From Adhaeribacter pallidiroseus (GTDB lineage: Bacteria; Bacteroidota; Bacteroidia; Cytophagales; Hymenobacteraceae), in NCBI RefSeq assembly GCF_003340495.1, contig NZ_QASA01000001.1:4278001-4342000 (forward strand): a stretch of 64,000 nt of DNA. Direction: 5' to 3'. Of this stretch, positions 1 to 9,566 are shown one piece after another. The notes below the pieces were generated by a model, which was given only the letters and a program-made list of their open reading frames with translations, was not told the DNA's origin and searched no databases. The translations under genes were made by a program, and so were the position numbers. How positions within the stretch are numbered: the stretch's first letter is position 1; each line of letters begins with the position of its first letter.

Positions 1-2900
1 AGTGCCATGGTTCCTACCGCCGATGGTGGGTACTTGCTGGGCGGCACTTCGGATTCAGACCAAAGCGGTGATAAGTCACAGGCTAATAAAGGGGAAGTCG
101 ACATAAATGGGAATCCTACAACCGATTACTGGATCGTAAAGGTGGATGCCGCGGGTAACAAAGAGTGGGATCAAACCTATGGTGGTAACAGCTATGATGG
201 TTTAACTTCTTTGGTACAAACCAGTGATGGCGGTTACTTGTTAGGCGGAATATCTAGTTCTAACAAAAGTGACGATAAATCCGAAGATAATAAAAGCACA
301 GGTTCGTATGACGGCGACTATTGGATTGTAAAGCTAGACGCTACCGGAAAGAAAATGTGGGATAAAACGATTGGTGGTAATAGCTATGATGAATTAAAAA
401 CCGTCCGGCAAACCAGCGATGGCGGCTATATCTTAGGCGGAACTTCTACTTCTGACATAAGCGGGGATAAGACAAAAGCAAATAAAGGGTGGAAGGATTA
501 CTGGATCGTAAAACTCGATGCAGCGGGCAACAAACAATGGGATCAAACCTATGGCGAATTTTATGTTTATGATGGTCAAGTATATGGAGGAACTAGTGAA
601 TTGACCACCGTGCAACAAACCCCGGATGGCGGCTATATTCTCGGGGGATCTTCTACGCCGGAAGATGAAGAATATACCAAATTTTGGCTAATAAAGGTAG
701 ATGCGAGCGGCAACACACAATGGGCAAAACGTATAGGAGGAGGTAGTGAAGGGGATTATCTTACTACCTTGCAACAAACCCAAGATGGTGGCTATATTCT
801 GGGGGTGGTACACCTTCTTACGGAAATAGTGCCGGTGGAGACAAATCGGAAGATGGCAAGGGAGGCAACGATTACTGGGTGATTAAGCTGGATAGTAAAG
901 GCAACAAAGAATGGGATCGAACAATTGGCGGAAGATACCAGGATCAATTATCCGATATACAACAAACCCCCGACGGCGGGTACATTTTAGGTGGTAGTTC
1001 TTTGTCGGGCATCAGTGCAGATAAATCGGAAAACAACTATGGCGATTATTTCGTCTTCCAGGGCGTTGTTCAATATTCCAACTCCGATCTCTGGATTGTG
1101 AAGCTAAACGCTACCGGTGAAAAGATATGGGATAAAACCATTGGCGGCACTGGAAATGAAGGTTTAGCTTTCCTGCAACAGACTGGCGATGGCAGCTATA
1201 TTATAGGTGGTAGTTCTGCTTCCGATGTTAGTGGCGATAAATCCGAAGATAATAAAAGCACAGGTTCGTATGACGGCGACTATTGGATTATTAAAATTCA
1301 AGAAAACCAGCCTGTTACGACTGCCTGGAACAGGCGCTACGGTGGCAGTGGTACGGATAACCTTACCTCCACCATTAAGACCCAAGATGGCGGCTACTTA
1401 AGCGGCGGCTACACCAACTCCGGGGTAAGTGGCGATAAGTCGCAGAACTCGCAAGGTAAGAACGATTACTGGATTGTGAAATCCGACAAAAATGGCAAGA
1501 AACTCTGGGATAAACGTTATGGCGGCTCCGGTGAGGATTACCTGAACCGGGTGATACAAACAGCTGACGATGGTTACTTACTAGCGGGCTCTTCTTTTTC
1601 GGGCAAGAGCGGCGACAAGTCCCAGGCCAGTAAAGGTAACCGTGACTACTGGCTGGTGAAAACCGATCAGCTGGGCAACAAAGAATGGGATAAAACCTAC
1701 GGCGGCTCCGGCGAAGAGGAACTCGTCAAAGTCATTCAATTAGCTTCCGGTGAGTACGTGTTAGGCGGCTTCAGCAACTCCCCTATCAGCGGGGATAAAA
1801 CCCAAGCGCCTCAGGGTAGTTCAGACTACTGGCTCGTCAAAATTTCCAAAAACGGTACTATCATCTGGGATCAACGCTATGGTGGTTCTATGGAAGAAAA
1901 GCTAGGGAGCTTTATCGAGACTCCGGATGGCGGCTTCTTACTCGGAGGATCTTCCTTGTCCGGGAAAACCGGCGATAAAACGCAAAGTAGCCAAGGAGCG
2001 ATTGATTACTGGGTGGTAAAAACGGATAAACAGGGGAGATTAGTCTGGGAGAAAACCTATGGTGGCAGTAAAGCGGATCAAGTTTACTCGGTAGGTATGA
2101 ACTCCGCTAAGAACTACTTTATTTCCGGAACGAGCAGTTCGGGTAAGAGTGGCGACAAGACACAAGCCAGTCAAGGCGGGAAAGATTACTGGTTAGTTAC
2201 TTTAGATGAGAATGGCAATAAGCTGTGGGATAGAACCTATGGCGGAGACAAGGATGACGAACTCCGGGCCAGTACTTTCACCAGTAAAGGACATTACATA
2301 CTGGCGGGCCACTCCTCCTCCGAGGCAAGCGGCGATAAAACCCAGGACAGCCAGGGCGAAAGTGATTACTGGGTCGTAGCCGTAGACGAGCAAGGCAATA
2401 AAGTACAAGATTTACGCTACGGCGGCAGCGGTACGGAAGAACTCAGAACCGTAACCCAGACCAAGGATGGCGGCTTACTTTTAGGTGGCAGATCTAACTC
2501 GGGGGTAAGTGGCGATCGTACCCAACCTAGTCAAGGCAGCACCGATTACTGGCTCGTGAAAGTTGCGCCCACCCCTAACTCCTTGGTAGCTGCCAGAACC
2601 GCTTCTCTTTTAACAGAGGTAACCGGTGCCGCAGCGCCACTGGGCAACTTCCAAGCTTATCCCAATCCGTTCCAAGACAAAATAACCATCAGCTTCTCTC
2701 TGGAAACTACCCAATCCGTACATTTGGAAGTCCTCGACAGCCGGGGCAGAAAAGTAGCTACTTTGTTTCAAGGCCAGGCTCAGGCGAACCAAGTTTATCA
2801 GATAGAATGGCCCGCTAAAAACCAGACTAGTGGCTTATACTTGCTGCGTCTGCAAACACGAAATAAAATCCAGCATCAGAAAGTGCTCCTCACCCAGTAA
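1..2900 (+). pseudogene. T9SS-sorted repeat protein, 5' truncated by window edge and frameshifted
   Basis: One long reading frame enters from the left edge; the first in-frame Met lies inside a repeat and is not the true start. At least 14 degenerate repeats of about 65-75 residues are visible, with the pattern DYWIVK.D..GNK.WD.TYGG, then QT.DGGY.LGGSS and SGDK(S/T)Q. The C-terminal ~80 residues form a type A T9SS sorting domain (YPNPF motif, SGLYLLRL near the end), so the product should be exported through the outer membrane and then processed or anchored. The frame breaks at the five-G run at 801-805: adding one G joins the upstream frame (stop at 880-882) to the downstream frame and restores the missing GG-TPSYGNSAGGDKSED part of a repeat. 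It could be a true frameshift or a homopolymer sequencing error. Function of the repeat region is unknown; surface adhesin-like or beta-propeller-like folds are possible. Confidence 0.8.
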
Positions 2901-2911
2901 GCATTTCCTTG

Positions 2912-2956
2912 ATACACGCCTCGTTCAGCTACTTTGTGTTTGGCAGAGGCGTGTAT
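2912..2956 (+). terminator. Hairpin terminator after the T9SS repeat gene
   Basis: Perfect 11-bp inverted repeat ATACACGCCTC (2912-2922) / GAGGCGTGTAT (2946-2956), starting 11 nt after the stop codon. There is no long T-run, so termination is inferred from position and stem strength. Confidence 0.6.
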
Positions 2957-3170
2957 TACTAGAAAATACAACTTATAAGGGAGAGCCCCCTAAGTTTTTT
3001 TAAAAAAGAGTCGAAATACTAGCCATAAAAGCCATTTTAACTTAGCTTTTAAGATCCACATCGGCGTATACTTTCTTTTCTACACAATTTAAGACACAAC
3101 GGTATCCGGGTTAGGTGGTTATCCAGGTTTCCCAACTTCTCCGTAAGGCCTACCAACCCGAAAGAAAAAT

Positions 3171-4223
3171 TTGTTAAAATTGAGGAAAGCTTATTATTGG
3201 CGGGTTGTTTTTTCCGTTTGGTTAGGAAGTATCTTTTTGCTTGTAGCCTGCCAGCCGGGCAGTGAGCGACCCGTAACGAATAAAAATACTTTAAACAATT
3301 GCTTACCTATGAAAGCTACCTTTATTCGTCAGAAAGTATTGGCCAACCTGCCTTCGGGCTCTGGTATGGAAGTAATCGATCATCAGCTATTTGTTATCGG
3401 CGACGATTCGCCGTTGCTGTACCAATTGCAAGCCGATACCTGGGAACAAAGGGCTACCTATCCCTTATTTCAAACCAATTATTTTGCTACTGGCCGCATT
3501 CCCAAACCGCTGAAACCTGATCTGGAATGCCTGGCAAGCTTAAATTTTAAAAATAATACTTATTTACTGGCTTTTGGTTCGGGATCTACGGCGATTCGCC
3601 ATACGTGTTATCAAATACAATTATCTTCTGCCCCGGAAAAAAGCCCTGTTATTCAGGCTATATCGCTGCCATCTTTATACGAAGCCTTGCAAACCGATGT
3701 AGCCGTAACGGCGGGAGGTATTTTAAACCTGGAAGCCGCCGCCGCCTCTCCGGAACATTTGTACTTGCTGCAACGGTCGGTAAGTAACGGGCCCGATGCT
3801 TTGCTGATCTTTGCGCTGCCTGCGTTTATGGCTTACCTACAGCAGCCAACGGGGCCCGTGCCGGCGTATACCGTTATCCGGTTTCAATTACCGACGATTG
3901 ATGGTTTTAAAGCCGGCTTTTCCGGCGCCAGCTATTTCGATGATAAAATATTTATAACGGCTTCCGTAGAAAATACAGACAACGCCTACCTGGACGGGGA
4001 GGTGCTGGGTAGTTTTATCGGGTATATTCCCGTGCTGCAAGCCTCCCATCCAAAAGTACATACTACCCGCCTGCAGGATAGAAGCGGCCAATTTTACCCG
4101 GGCAAAGTAGAATCTATTAGCATTATCCGGAAAAGTGGCAACCATCAATACCGGGCCTTTGCCATCACCGACAACGACAATGGCCAATCGGAGTTGCTGG
4201 AACTGGAACTCACCTTACCCTAA
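3171..4223 (+). CDS. Putative secreted lipoprotein, unrecognised (propeller-like)
   Basis: 350 codons with a TTG start; the N-terminus is a hydrophobic signal followed by a lipobox (LLVAC, Cys about residue 27), so an exported lipoprotein is expected. The mature part is rich in beta-strand-like segments with recurring hydrophobic-Tyr-Leu patterns (EVIDHQLFVIGDD, YLLAFGSGS, ASYFDDKIFITASVE, YRAFAITDNDNGQSE), typical of beta-propeller proteins. I recognise no catalytic motif and assign no function; it resembles Bacteroidota DUF proteins of unknown role. It stands alone, with a strong hairpin terminator downstream shared with the convergent Kelch gene. No ATG is available upstream of the lipobox in this frame, which supports the TTG start. 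Confidence 0.7.
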   Translation: MLKLRKAYYWRVVFSVWLGSIFLLVACQPGSERPVTNKNTLNNCLPMKATFIRQKVLANLPSGSGMEVIDHQLFVIGDDSPLLYQLQADTWEQRATYPLFQTNYFATGRIPKPLKPDLECLASLNFKNNTYLLAFGSGSTAIRHTCYQIQLSSAPEKSPVIQAISLPSLYEALQTDVAVTAGGILNLEAAAASPEHLYLLQRSVSNGPDALLIFALPAFMAYLQQPTGPVPAYTVIRFQLPTIDGFKAGFSGASYFDDKIFITASVENTDNAYLDGEVLGSFIGYIPVLQASHPKVHTTRLQDRSGQFYPGKVESISIIRKSGNHQYRAFAITDNDNGQSELLELELTLP

Positions 4224-4466
4224 TCGGCAAAATTTATCTTTGTCAGAAATTATAAGGCTACGTACGCTGTACCAAGCAGTAAAATTTAAAAATTTCAAGA
4301 CTTTCGCCAAAACATTAATGCAAACCTTGCCCAAAGGCGGGGCTATTGCTTGTGTTTACATCCCTAACGTAAGGTATCTTTTGGCGGAAGGCCTAGTTTT
4401 ACTTATGTCCGGTTCGGCTATAGGTACTACCCAAAAATAAACTGCTGATAGTAGTATAAGCCAAAA

Positions 4467-4513
4467 CTACTCTCCGGAAAAAACAAAGGTTATTGGTTCT
4501 TTCCGGAGAGTAG
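4467..4513. terminator. Bidirectional hairpin terminator
   Basis: Perfect 14-bp inverted repeat (4467-4480 CTACTCTCCGGAAA and 4500-4513) between two convergent genes. The loop is AT-rich. It can serve both strands. Confidence 0.75.
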
Positions 4514-4522
4514 CCCCACTAC

Positions 4523-6598
4523 TTACTCGACTATTACTTTTGCTTGTTTGCTGCCCGAAGTACCCTGCGCTTTTACGATATAATACCCTTTCTGTAATCC
4601 ATTTATTGGCATGGTAAGCGCGCCTTTGCCCTCATAATTGGTCTGTAAAGTAGAAGTGTGCACTACTTTACCTAAAGCATTATACATAACCAGGCTAACT
4701 TGTTCATTCTGAGTAAAATTTTCGAGCGTTACCTGTAGGTTTGTTCCGGACCCAGGATTCGGGTACACGTTTAACTTTATGCCGGCCGGTTTGCCCGGTT
4801 CCGGATTTTTCAGAGCTGCCGGCCCACTAGCCGTTCTGCCGGCGGAATTTACTACCTGAAAGGCAATAGATAAAGCACTACCCGCCGTACCACTCGCGCT
4901 GGTTCCGGAATAAGGCGTGGCTTTTAAAGTATAGTTTCCTAGTTTTGGGACCCAGGCGTTATAGTTAGAATTAGATTCGCCAAAAACCGCATAAGGCGCA
5001 CTGCTTTCTATTTTAATTAAACTTTGCGCTCCGGTTAATTCTGCTTTTACACTGCCTACTGCGCTGGGGCTGGTATTAACCCGGATATTTAAATTTTTGG
5101 CAGGCAACTTCGCTATATCCAGGGTGGCGCCATCATTTAGCGTTTGAATATCTTTATCGCTGTCGGCGTTGATTAAGGTAAAGCTTACTACGCCCTGGCT
5201 GCCCGTGCTGGTACCCCCGACGGTTATATTTACGCAGAAGCTGGCGCTGCTGTAAGTAGTTCCGCTGCCGGTACTTTTGGCCGTAACGGTGGCCGAGTAA
5301 CTACCAGCGGCCAAGCCCGAGGTGTTAACAGTAGCTTCTACATCTATCCCGGTTGGGAGGGCAGTACCGCTGCTATTTTTTGTAATAGTTAACCAGCCCG
5401 CATTAGAACTTAAGCTGTAGGTTTTTTGATTTTCAACGGTATACAATAGGTTTTTAACAATTATTGTGGCGCCGGAACTTACCGATTTACTAAAACACTT
5501 GGCCGTAAAACCAAATTTGTAAGGTGTATGGCGGGTAAAAGAAGCAGTATACGTTTCCCGGCGTTCATCGCTTACTAATTTTTGTGCACCATGCGAAATA
5601 ATTAATTTAGTACCCACCACTTTTGCAGAAACGCCAAAGTAATACTTAGGCAAGGTATACTGCGTCGCATTAGACCAGGCACCGGAACCGCCGTTGGCAT
5701 CGGGATTAAACACAAATACGGTTTTTTGCGCATCATCGCCCGAGCCTTGACCACCCACCTGGTAAATTTTTCCGTCAACCGGGAAAGTACCCATCTCGTT
5801 GTGCGAACGGGGGGCCGGTAAATTGCTCAGGCGGGCCCAGGAGTTATTTACCGGATCGTAGGCGTGCACGTAGTTTAGTTCGGTAGCGCCGCAATCATGC
5901 TTTACCTGCCCGCCAATGGCGTATATTTTCCCATTTAGCACTACCGTACTAAAATGATTCCGGGCCAGGGGCATAGGCGCGCTTTTATTTTCCCATCTGG
6001 TGCCGCTAGGGTTTGCCCGCCATTTATCTACATCCAGAGTTAAGTGATATTTCGTCTGGTCGAGGCAGATAGTAGGGGAAAAACCGCCAAAAACGTGCAA
6101 GGTACGGCCTACTAAGGCCGCCCCACCACCACCCAATGGCAAAGCTCTGCCGGTGGCCGGATCGATTAACTGCGGACCATTTAGCCAACGGTTGTTGGTT
6201 ATATCGTAAATAATTACCTGGCTGGTAACTGGCCCATTGGTATCTACGGCCCGGCCACCAATGTGCCAGATTTTATCGTCAACCAACACCACGCCCTGGT
6301 GACTTACTTTTTTTCCGGAGGGAAAAGAGGCTCGTAAAGTCCATTTGTTAGTAGCCGGGTCGTACACTTCGCTGGTTTGTTCCAGGTTAGGAAACTCCCC
6401 GAAGCCGCCAAAAATGTAAATTTTATTTTTATACAAAACACTGGGGCACTCCGACCGCTTTTTAAGCGCATCGGCCCGGCGAGTCCATTGGGCAAAAGAA
6501 GAATTTGCTTGTAAAATCAACCAACAGGTAAGTAAAAAAATAACGCGAAATGGAGGGAGCCGCTTGCTAAGGGATCCTGTCAGGTAAACTTGTTTCAT
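4523..6598 (-). CDS. Kelch-repeat protein with BACON-like domain and T9SS type A sorting signal
   Basis: 691 residues. An N-terminal signal peptide ends near FAQ (about residue 37). Residues ~38-350 hold Kelch blades (IYIFGGFG, KIWHIGGRA, KIYAIGGQV, KIYQVGGQG, each followed by a conserved Trp region such as NKWTLRASFP), a predicted six- to seven-bladed propeller. Residues ~365-460 resemble a BACON/Ig-like domain (SSNAGWLTITK, LAAGSYSATVT). Residues ~470-590 form a beta-sandwich of the kind found next to malectin domains in Cytophagales (LNDGATLDIAKL, GNYTLKATPYSG, SALSIAFQV). The last ~80 residues are a T9SS sorting domain (VYPNPGSG, YYIVKAQGTSGSKQAKVIVE). The protein is thus likely secreted or surface-attached; ligand unknown. 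It is a single-gene unit, divergent from the glucuronokinase gene. Confidence 0.88.
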   Translation of the reverse strand: MKQVYLTGSLSKRLPPFRVIFLLTCWLILQANSSFAQWTRRADALKKRSECPSVLYKNKIYIFGGFGEFPNLEQTSEVYDPATNKWTLRASFPSGKKVSHQGVVLVDDKIWHIGGRAVDTNGPVTSQVIIYDITNNRWLNGPQLIDPATGRALPLGGGGAALVGRTLHVFGGFSPTICLDQTKYHLTLDVDKWRANPSGTRWENKSAPMPLARNHFSTVVLNGKIYAIGGQVKHDCGATELNYVHAYDPVNNSWARLSNLPAPRSHNEMGTFPVDGKIYQVGGQGSGDDAQKTVFVFNPDANGGSGAWSNATQYTLPKYYFGVSAKVVGTKLIISHGAQKLVSDERRETYTASFTRHTPYKFGFTAKCFSKSVSSGATIIVKNLLYTVENQKTYSLSSNAGWLTITKNSSGTALPTGIDVEATVNTSGLAAGSYSATVTAKSTGSGTTYSSASFCVNITVGGTSTGSQGVVSFTLINADSDKDIQTLNDGATLDIAKLPAKNLNIRVNTSPSAVGSVKAELTGAQSLIKIESSAPYAVFGESNSNYNAWVPKLGNYTLKATPYSGTSASGTAGSALSIAFQVVNSAGRTASGPAALKNPEPGKPAGIKLNVYPNPGSGTNLQVTLENFTQNEQVSLVMYNALGKVVHTSTLQTNYEGKGALTMPINGLQKGYYIVKAQGTSGSKQAKVIVE

Positions 6599-7135
6599 AA
6601 TAAAAAATTAGTGATTGGTAATAAGTTGGTAGTAAAAATTAAAACTCAGACGATATAGAACTCTACTGCCATTAAGGATTAACACAGTACAACAACTGCA
6701 AACACCGCTAACAAGAATTGTTGCTGGATACAGATCAGGAGCGCAACACTAATAATACAATCAAAGTTATATATTTAATTTCAGTAATTCGACAGAATTA
6801 TTATTTAATTTATAATAATTATATTTAATTTAATAAAAGTAGCTATTAATTATAATAATTCTGTGTTTCGTTGTGTATATTCCAACAAAACCTTTGTTCA
6901 GGTCGTAGCGGATTAGGATTACCTGGGTCCATTGATTTATATTGAATATCAAACTCAAACTTCATTTTATTTTCTTGTACTACATTCCGCAGGTTTACCT
7001 TAACCTTTTCAACTGTTTAAAGCCTAGTTTTTTAAAAAAACCTTCCTAAAGAATATTTGCCATTGTTTTTTTAAAAATTAAGCTCTTTTGTATTACATTT
7101 CCGATTCCAGTTCATTAAACTGCTACACCCGCACT
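6599..7135. other. AT-rich divergent spacer without genes
   Basis: About 540 bp between the Kelch gene (minus) and the glucuronokinase gene (plus). The centre (6770-6860) is almost purely A/T with repeated TAATTATATTTAATT words. It should hold both promoters, but I could not place a convincing TTG-N19-TAnnTTTG pair. No RNA gene or ORF of note. Confidence 0.5.
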
Positions 7136-8131
7136 ATGATTATCGAAGCCCGTGCTTATGCCAGAGCTGCCATTGTAGGTAACCCTTCGGATGGCTATAA
7201 TGGTAAAACAATCTCCTTGATTGTAAAGAATTTTGGCGCCCATATTTTACTGTACCAAACCCCGGAACTGGTCATCGAACCGCAACCGCAGGACATTAAT
7301 CAGTTTAAAAATATTTACCAGCTGCAGGACCAAATAAATTTAACGGGCTACCACGGCGGCGCGCCTTTGCTCAAAGCAGCCATTAAAAAGTTTGTAGAAT
7401 ATTGCCAGCACGAAAAAATAAAGCTGGAAAATAAAAACTTTACCATTCGCTACAACTCCTCTATTCCGCGCCAGATTGGGCTGGCCGGCAGCAGTGCCAT
7501 TGTTATTGCTACTTTGCGGGGTTTAATGCAGTTCTACCGGGTACAAATTCCGCAAGAAATATTACCGAACCTGGCCCTGGCTGTAGAAACCGAAGAACTA
7601 GGCATTAACGCTGGCTTGCAAGACCGCGTGATTCAAACTTACGAGGGCTGTGTGTACATGAATTTCGATAAACAGATTATAGCCGAGAAAAAACATGGTT
7701 TGTACGAACCGCTTGACCCGGATTTACTGCCAAACTTATACATTGCTTATAAAACAGAATTAGGCAAAGTATCGGGCAAAGTTTTAAACGACATTAAAAC
7801 CCGTTACGATAAAGGCGATCCGCACGTAATAGATACGCTAAACCGCATTGCCAGCTTAGCCGATGCGGGTAAAAAAGCCTTATTGGAGCGCGACTACACG
7901 ACCTTGCACCAACTCATGAACGAGAACTTCGACCAGCGTTGCCAGATTATGAAAATCAGCGACAGTAACATGGAGTTGGTAAACACGGCCCGTCAATGCG
8001 GTGCTTCGGCTACTTTCACTGGCTCGGGAGGTTCGGTTATCGGTATTTACCAAAACGACGACATGTTGAACAAATTAGTAGCCGAAATGCGTAAAGTAAA
8101 CGCCCGCGTGATTAAACCAACGATTGTTTAG
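7136..8131 (+). CDS. Glucuronokinase-like GHMP kinase
   Basis: 331 residues from the ATG at 7136; an in-frame TTG at 7088 would add 16 residues unlike the family, so the ATG is preferred. GHMP kinases phosphorylate small metabolites with ATP; this one carries the plant-type glucuronokinase pattern: an N-terminal ARAAIVGNPSDGYNGKTISL segment, the ATP-binding loop IPRQIGLAGSSAIVIA, the ELGINAGLQDRVIQ segment and the C-terminal FTGSGGSVIG loop. Such enzymes convert D-glucuronate to glucuronate-1-phosphate (known for the plant family; inferred here). The next gene, 230 bp downstream on the same strand, is a GalU-type uridylyltransferase, so the pair could supply UDP-glucuronate or another UDP-sugar. 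The spacer holds two degenerate heptad arrays. Another sugar specificity cannot be excluded. Confidence 0.82.
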   Translation: MIIEARAYARAAIVGNPSDGYNGKTISLIVKNFGAHILLYQTPELVIEPQPQDINQFKNIYQLQDQINLTGYHGGAPLLKAAIKKFVEYCQHEKIKLENKNFTIRYNSSIPRQIGLAGSSAIVIATLRGLMQFYRVQIPQEILPNLALAVETEELGINAGLQDRVIQTYEGCVYMNFDKQIIAEKKHGLYEPLDPDLLPNLYIAYKTELGKVSGKVLNDIKTRYDKGDPHVIDTLNRIASLADAGKKALLERDYTTLHQLMNENFDQRCQIMKISDSNMELVNTARQCGASATFTGSGGSVIGIYQNDDMLNKLVAEMRKVNARVIKPTIV

Positions 8132-8207
8132 GGGTTGCAGGTTGGAAGGTTTAAAGGTTGGAAAGTTAAAAGGTTGAAAGGTTACAAGTTGCAGGTTGAA
8201 AATAAAT
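8132..8207 (+). repeat. Degenerate 7-8-nt tandem array, GTT family
   Basis: Starts at the glucuronokinase stop. It parses into GTTGCAG GTTGGAAG GTTTAAAG-type units, mixing 7-mers (GTTACAA, GTTGCAG) with 8-mers (GTTGAAAG). Same family as arrays at 15.1, 16.85, 18.7, 19.1 and 55.5 kb. Confidence 0.75.
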
Positions 8208-8221
8208 ATTAGGTAAAAAGT

Positions 8222-8252
8222 TCTTCTTTGGAGGGGGTTGGGGGAGGATAAA
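8222..8252. repeat. G-rich dispersed motif
   Basis: TTTGGAGGGGGTTGGGGGAG; a similar motif in the opposite orientation occurs at about 16986-17008 near trpC/trpD. Probably a dispersed REP-like unit; only two divergent copies are seen. Confidence 0.4.
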
Positions 8253-8307
8253 CAAACGAACCTATCTCATAAAACTCAAAAAATTAAAATTTTTAAATTT
8301 TTCACTT

Positions 8308-8353
8308 CCATGGACCATCGACTGTGGACCGTGGACTAAGAACTATCGACTAA
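8308..8353 (+). repeat. Heptad array, GGAC/CGAC family
   Basis: Reads as TGGACCA TCGACTG TGGACCG TGGACTA AGAACTA TCGACTA, a 7-nt period. It ends just before the galU start. The same family flanks the GIY-YIG element at 12.5 and 13.1 kb. Confidence 0.75.
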
Positions 8354-8364
8354 ATTAAAAACTT

Positions 8365-9246
8365 ATGGTAAAAAAAGCAGTAATACCGGCCGCTGGTTTC
8401 GGCACCCGTTTTTTGCCGGCCACCAAGGCCCAGCCGAAAGAAATGCTACCGATTATTGATACGCCGACCATCCAGTACGTGGTGCAGGAAGCCGTTGATT
8501 CGGGCATTGAAGATATCTTGATTATCACGGGAAAAGGCAAAGGCGCCATTGCCGACCATTTCGACCGCAGCTTTGAACTGGAGCAACGCTTGCAGGAGAA
8601 AAACGAAGAAACCCAGTACAAAGAAATGCGCCGTTTATCCGAAATGGCCAACATTTACTTTATCCGGCAAAAAGAAATTAATGGCTTGGGCGATGCCATT
8701 AACCACGCCCGCAACCATACCGGCGACGAACCTTTTGCGGTGCTGCTCGGCGATACGGTTATCGATTCCATTATTCCGGTTACCCAACAGCTGATTGATA
8801 TATACCAGCAATACCAGGCTACCGTAATTGCCGTGGAAACGGTGCCGCACGATAAAGTAAACCGCTACGGCATTGTGGGCGGCCAATCTATCAGCGATTC
8901 GATTATGGAATTAAACACCTTAATCGAAAAGCCCGCCGTAGAAACGGCGCCTTCTAACCTGGCCATTGCCGGTCGGTATATTTTAACCCCCGAGATTTAC
9001 CGCTCCCTGGATGCCACACCGAAAGGTAAAAACAACGAAATTCAGCTAACCGATGCCATGTTGCATTTACTTTCTACCGAAAAGGTTTACTCCTGTTCCA
9101 TCGAAGGCAAACGCTACGACATTGGCAACAAGCTCGATTTTTTAAAAACCAACGTGGAATTCGCCTTAAAACGCAAAGAATTCGCCGCGCCATTTTTAAA
9201 ATACCTCCAGGAAATTGTGCGCAGCCACGAGTCGCTGCATAAGTAA
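8365..9246 (+). CDS. galU: UTP--glucose-1-phosphate uridylyltransferase (GalU)
   Basis: 293 residues, the usual GalU length. It makes UDP-glucose from UTP and glucose-1-phosphate for cell-envelope polysaccharides. The nucleotide-binding signature AAGFGTRFLPATKAQPKEML is at residues ~9-28, followed by IQYVVQEAVDSGIEDI, KEINGLGDAI, FAVLLGDTVID, and NNEIQLTDAM with KRYDIGNKLDFL near the C-terminus. It lies downstream of the glucuronokinase-like gene, so it could also accept glucuronate-1-phosphate, although classical GalU prefers glucose-1-phosphate (inference). The downstream spacer ends in an intrinsic terminator. Confidence 0.95.
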   Translation: MVKKAVIPAAGFGTRFLPATKAQPKEMLPIIDTPTIQYVVQEAVDSGIEDILIITGKGKGAIADHFDRSFELEQRLQEKNEETQYKEMRRLSEMANIYFIRQKEINGLGDAINHARNHTGDEPFAVLLGDTVIDSIIPVTQQLIDIYQQYQATVIAVETVPHDKVNRYGIVGGQSISDSIMELNTLIEKPAVETAPSNLAIAGRYILTPEIYRSLDATPKGKNNEIQLTDAMLHLLSTEKVYSCSIEGKRYDIGNKLDFLKTNVEFALKRKEFAAPFLKYLQEIVRSHESLHK

Positions 9247-9566
9247 GTTTTTTTGTTTAGGCGCGTGGCGCAGCTTGGCAATTGGTAGCTTGTTTTGATA
9301 GAGTTATAAGAATAAGCTAGAACGCGTACGCGCCAACAATTTCTCTTTTTTTCCATCATTTAAGCGCAGCAGGTTACCAAACTTGTTGCGCTTTTTTATT
9401 AATCTCCCACCCGATATAAACAAATTTTAAAATTTAGAATTGCTTAACCTGGCAACAATAATCCGGGGACCACGCCAGCCACTAAAAAATTTAAAAAAAT
9501 GCCATAAAATCCGCTAAATAACTGATTACTTGTATCTTTATATTAAACTCTAACAAGTAACCCACC
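9247..9566. other. galU-RDD spacer with tRNA-sized fold and terminator
   Basis: 320 bp without a protein gene. 9260-9334 has a 7-bp closing stem (GGCGCGT / ACGCGCC) and a tRNA box-A-like stretch (TGGCGCAGCTTGG) but no T-arm. A terminator follows at 9362-9398; the rest is AT-rich leader of the RDD gene. Confidence 0.5.
9362..9398 (+). terminator. Intrinsic terminator downstream of galU
   Basis: AAGCGCAGCA (9362-9371) pairs with TGTTGCGCTT (9384-9393), with one G.U-type pair, and is followed by a T-run. Confidence 0.75.

Noticed and set aside
4135-4440. 101-codon plus ORF overlapping the end of the lipoprotein gene
   Set aside because: Out-of-frame shadow of the lipoprotein C-terminus extended into AT-rich spacer.
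8132-8207. CRISPR-like array
   Set aside because: Units are 7-8 nt without unique spacers of 30-40 nt, and no cas genes are in the window; these are tandem heptads.
9260-9334. Functional tRNA gene
   Set aside because: The T-arm and its GTTCRAN loop are missing and no anticodon arm of normal size can be drawn.
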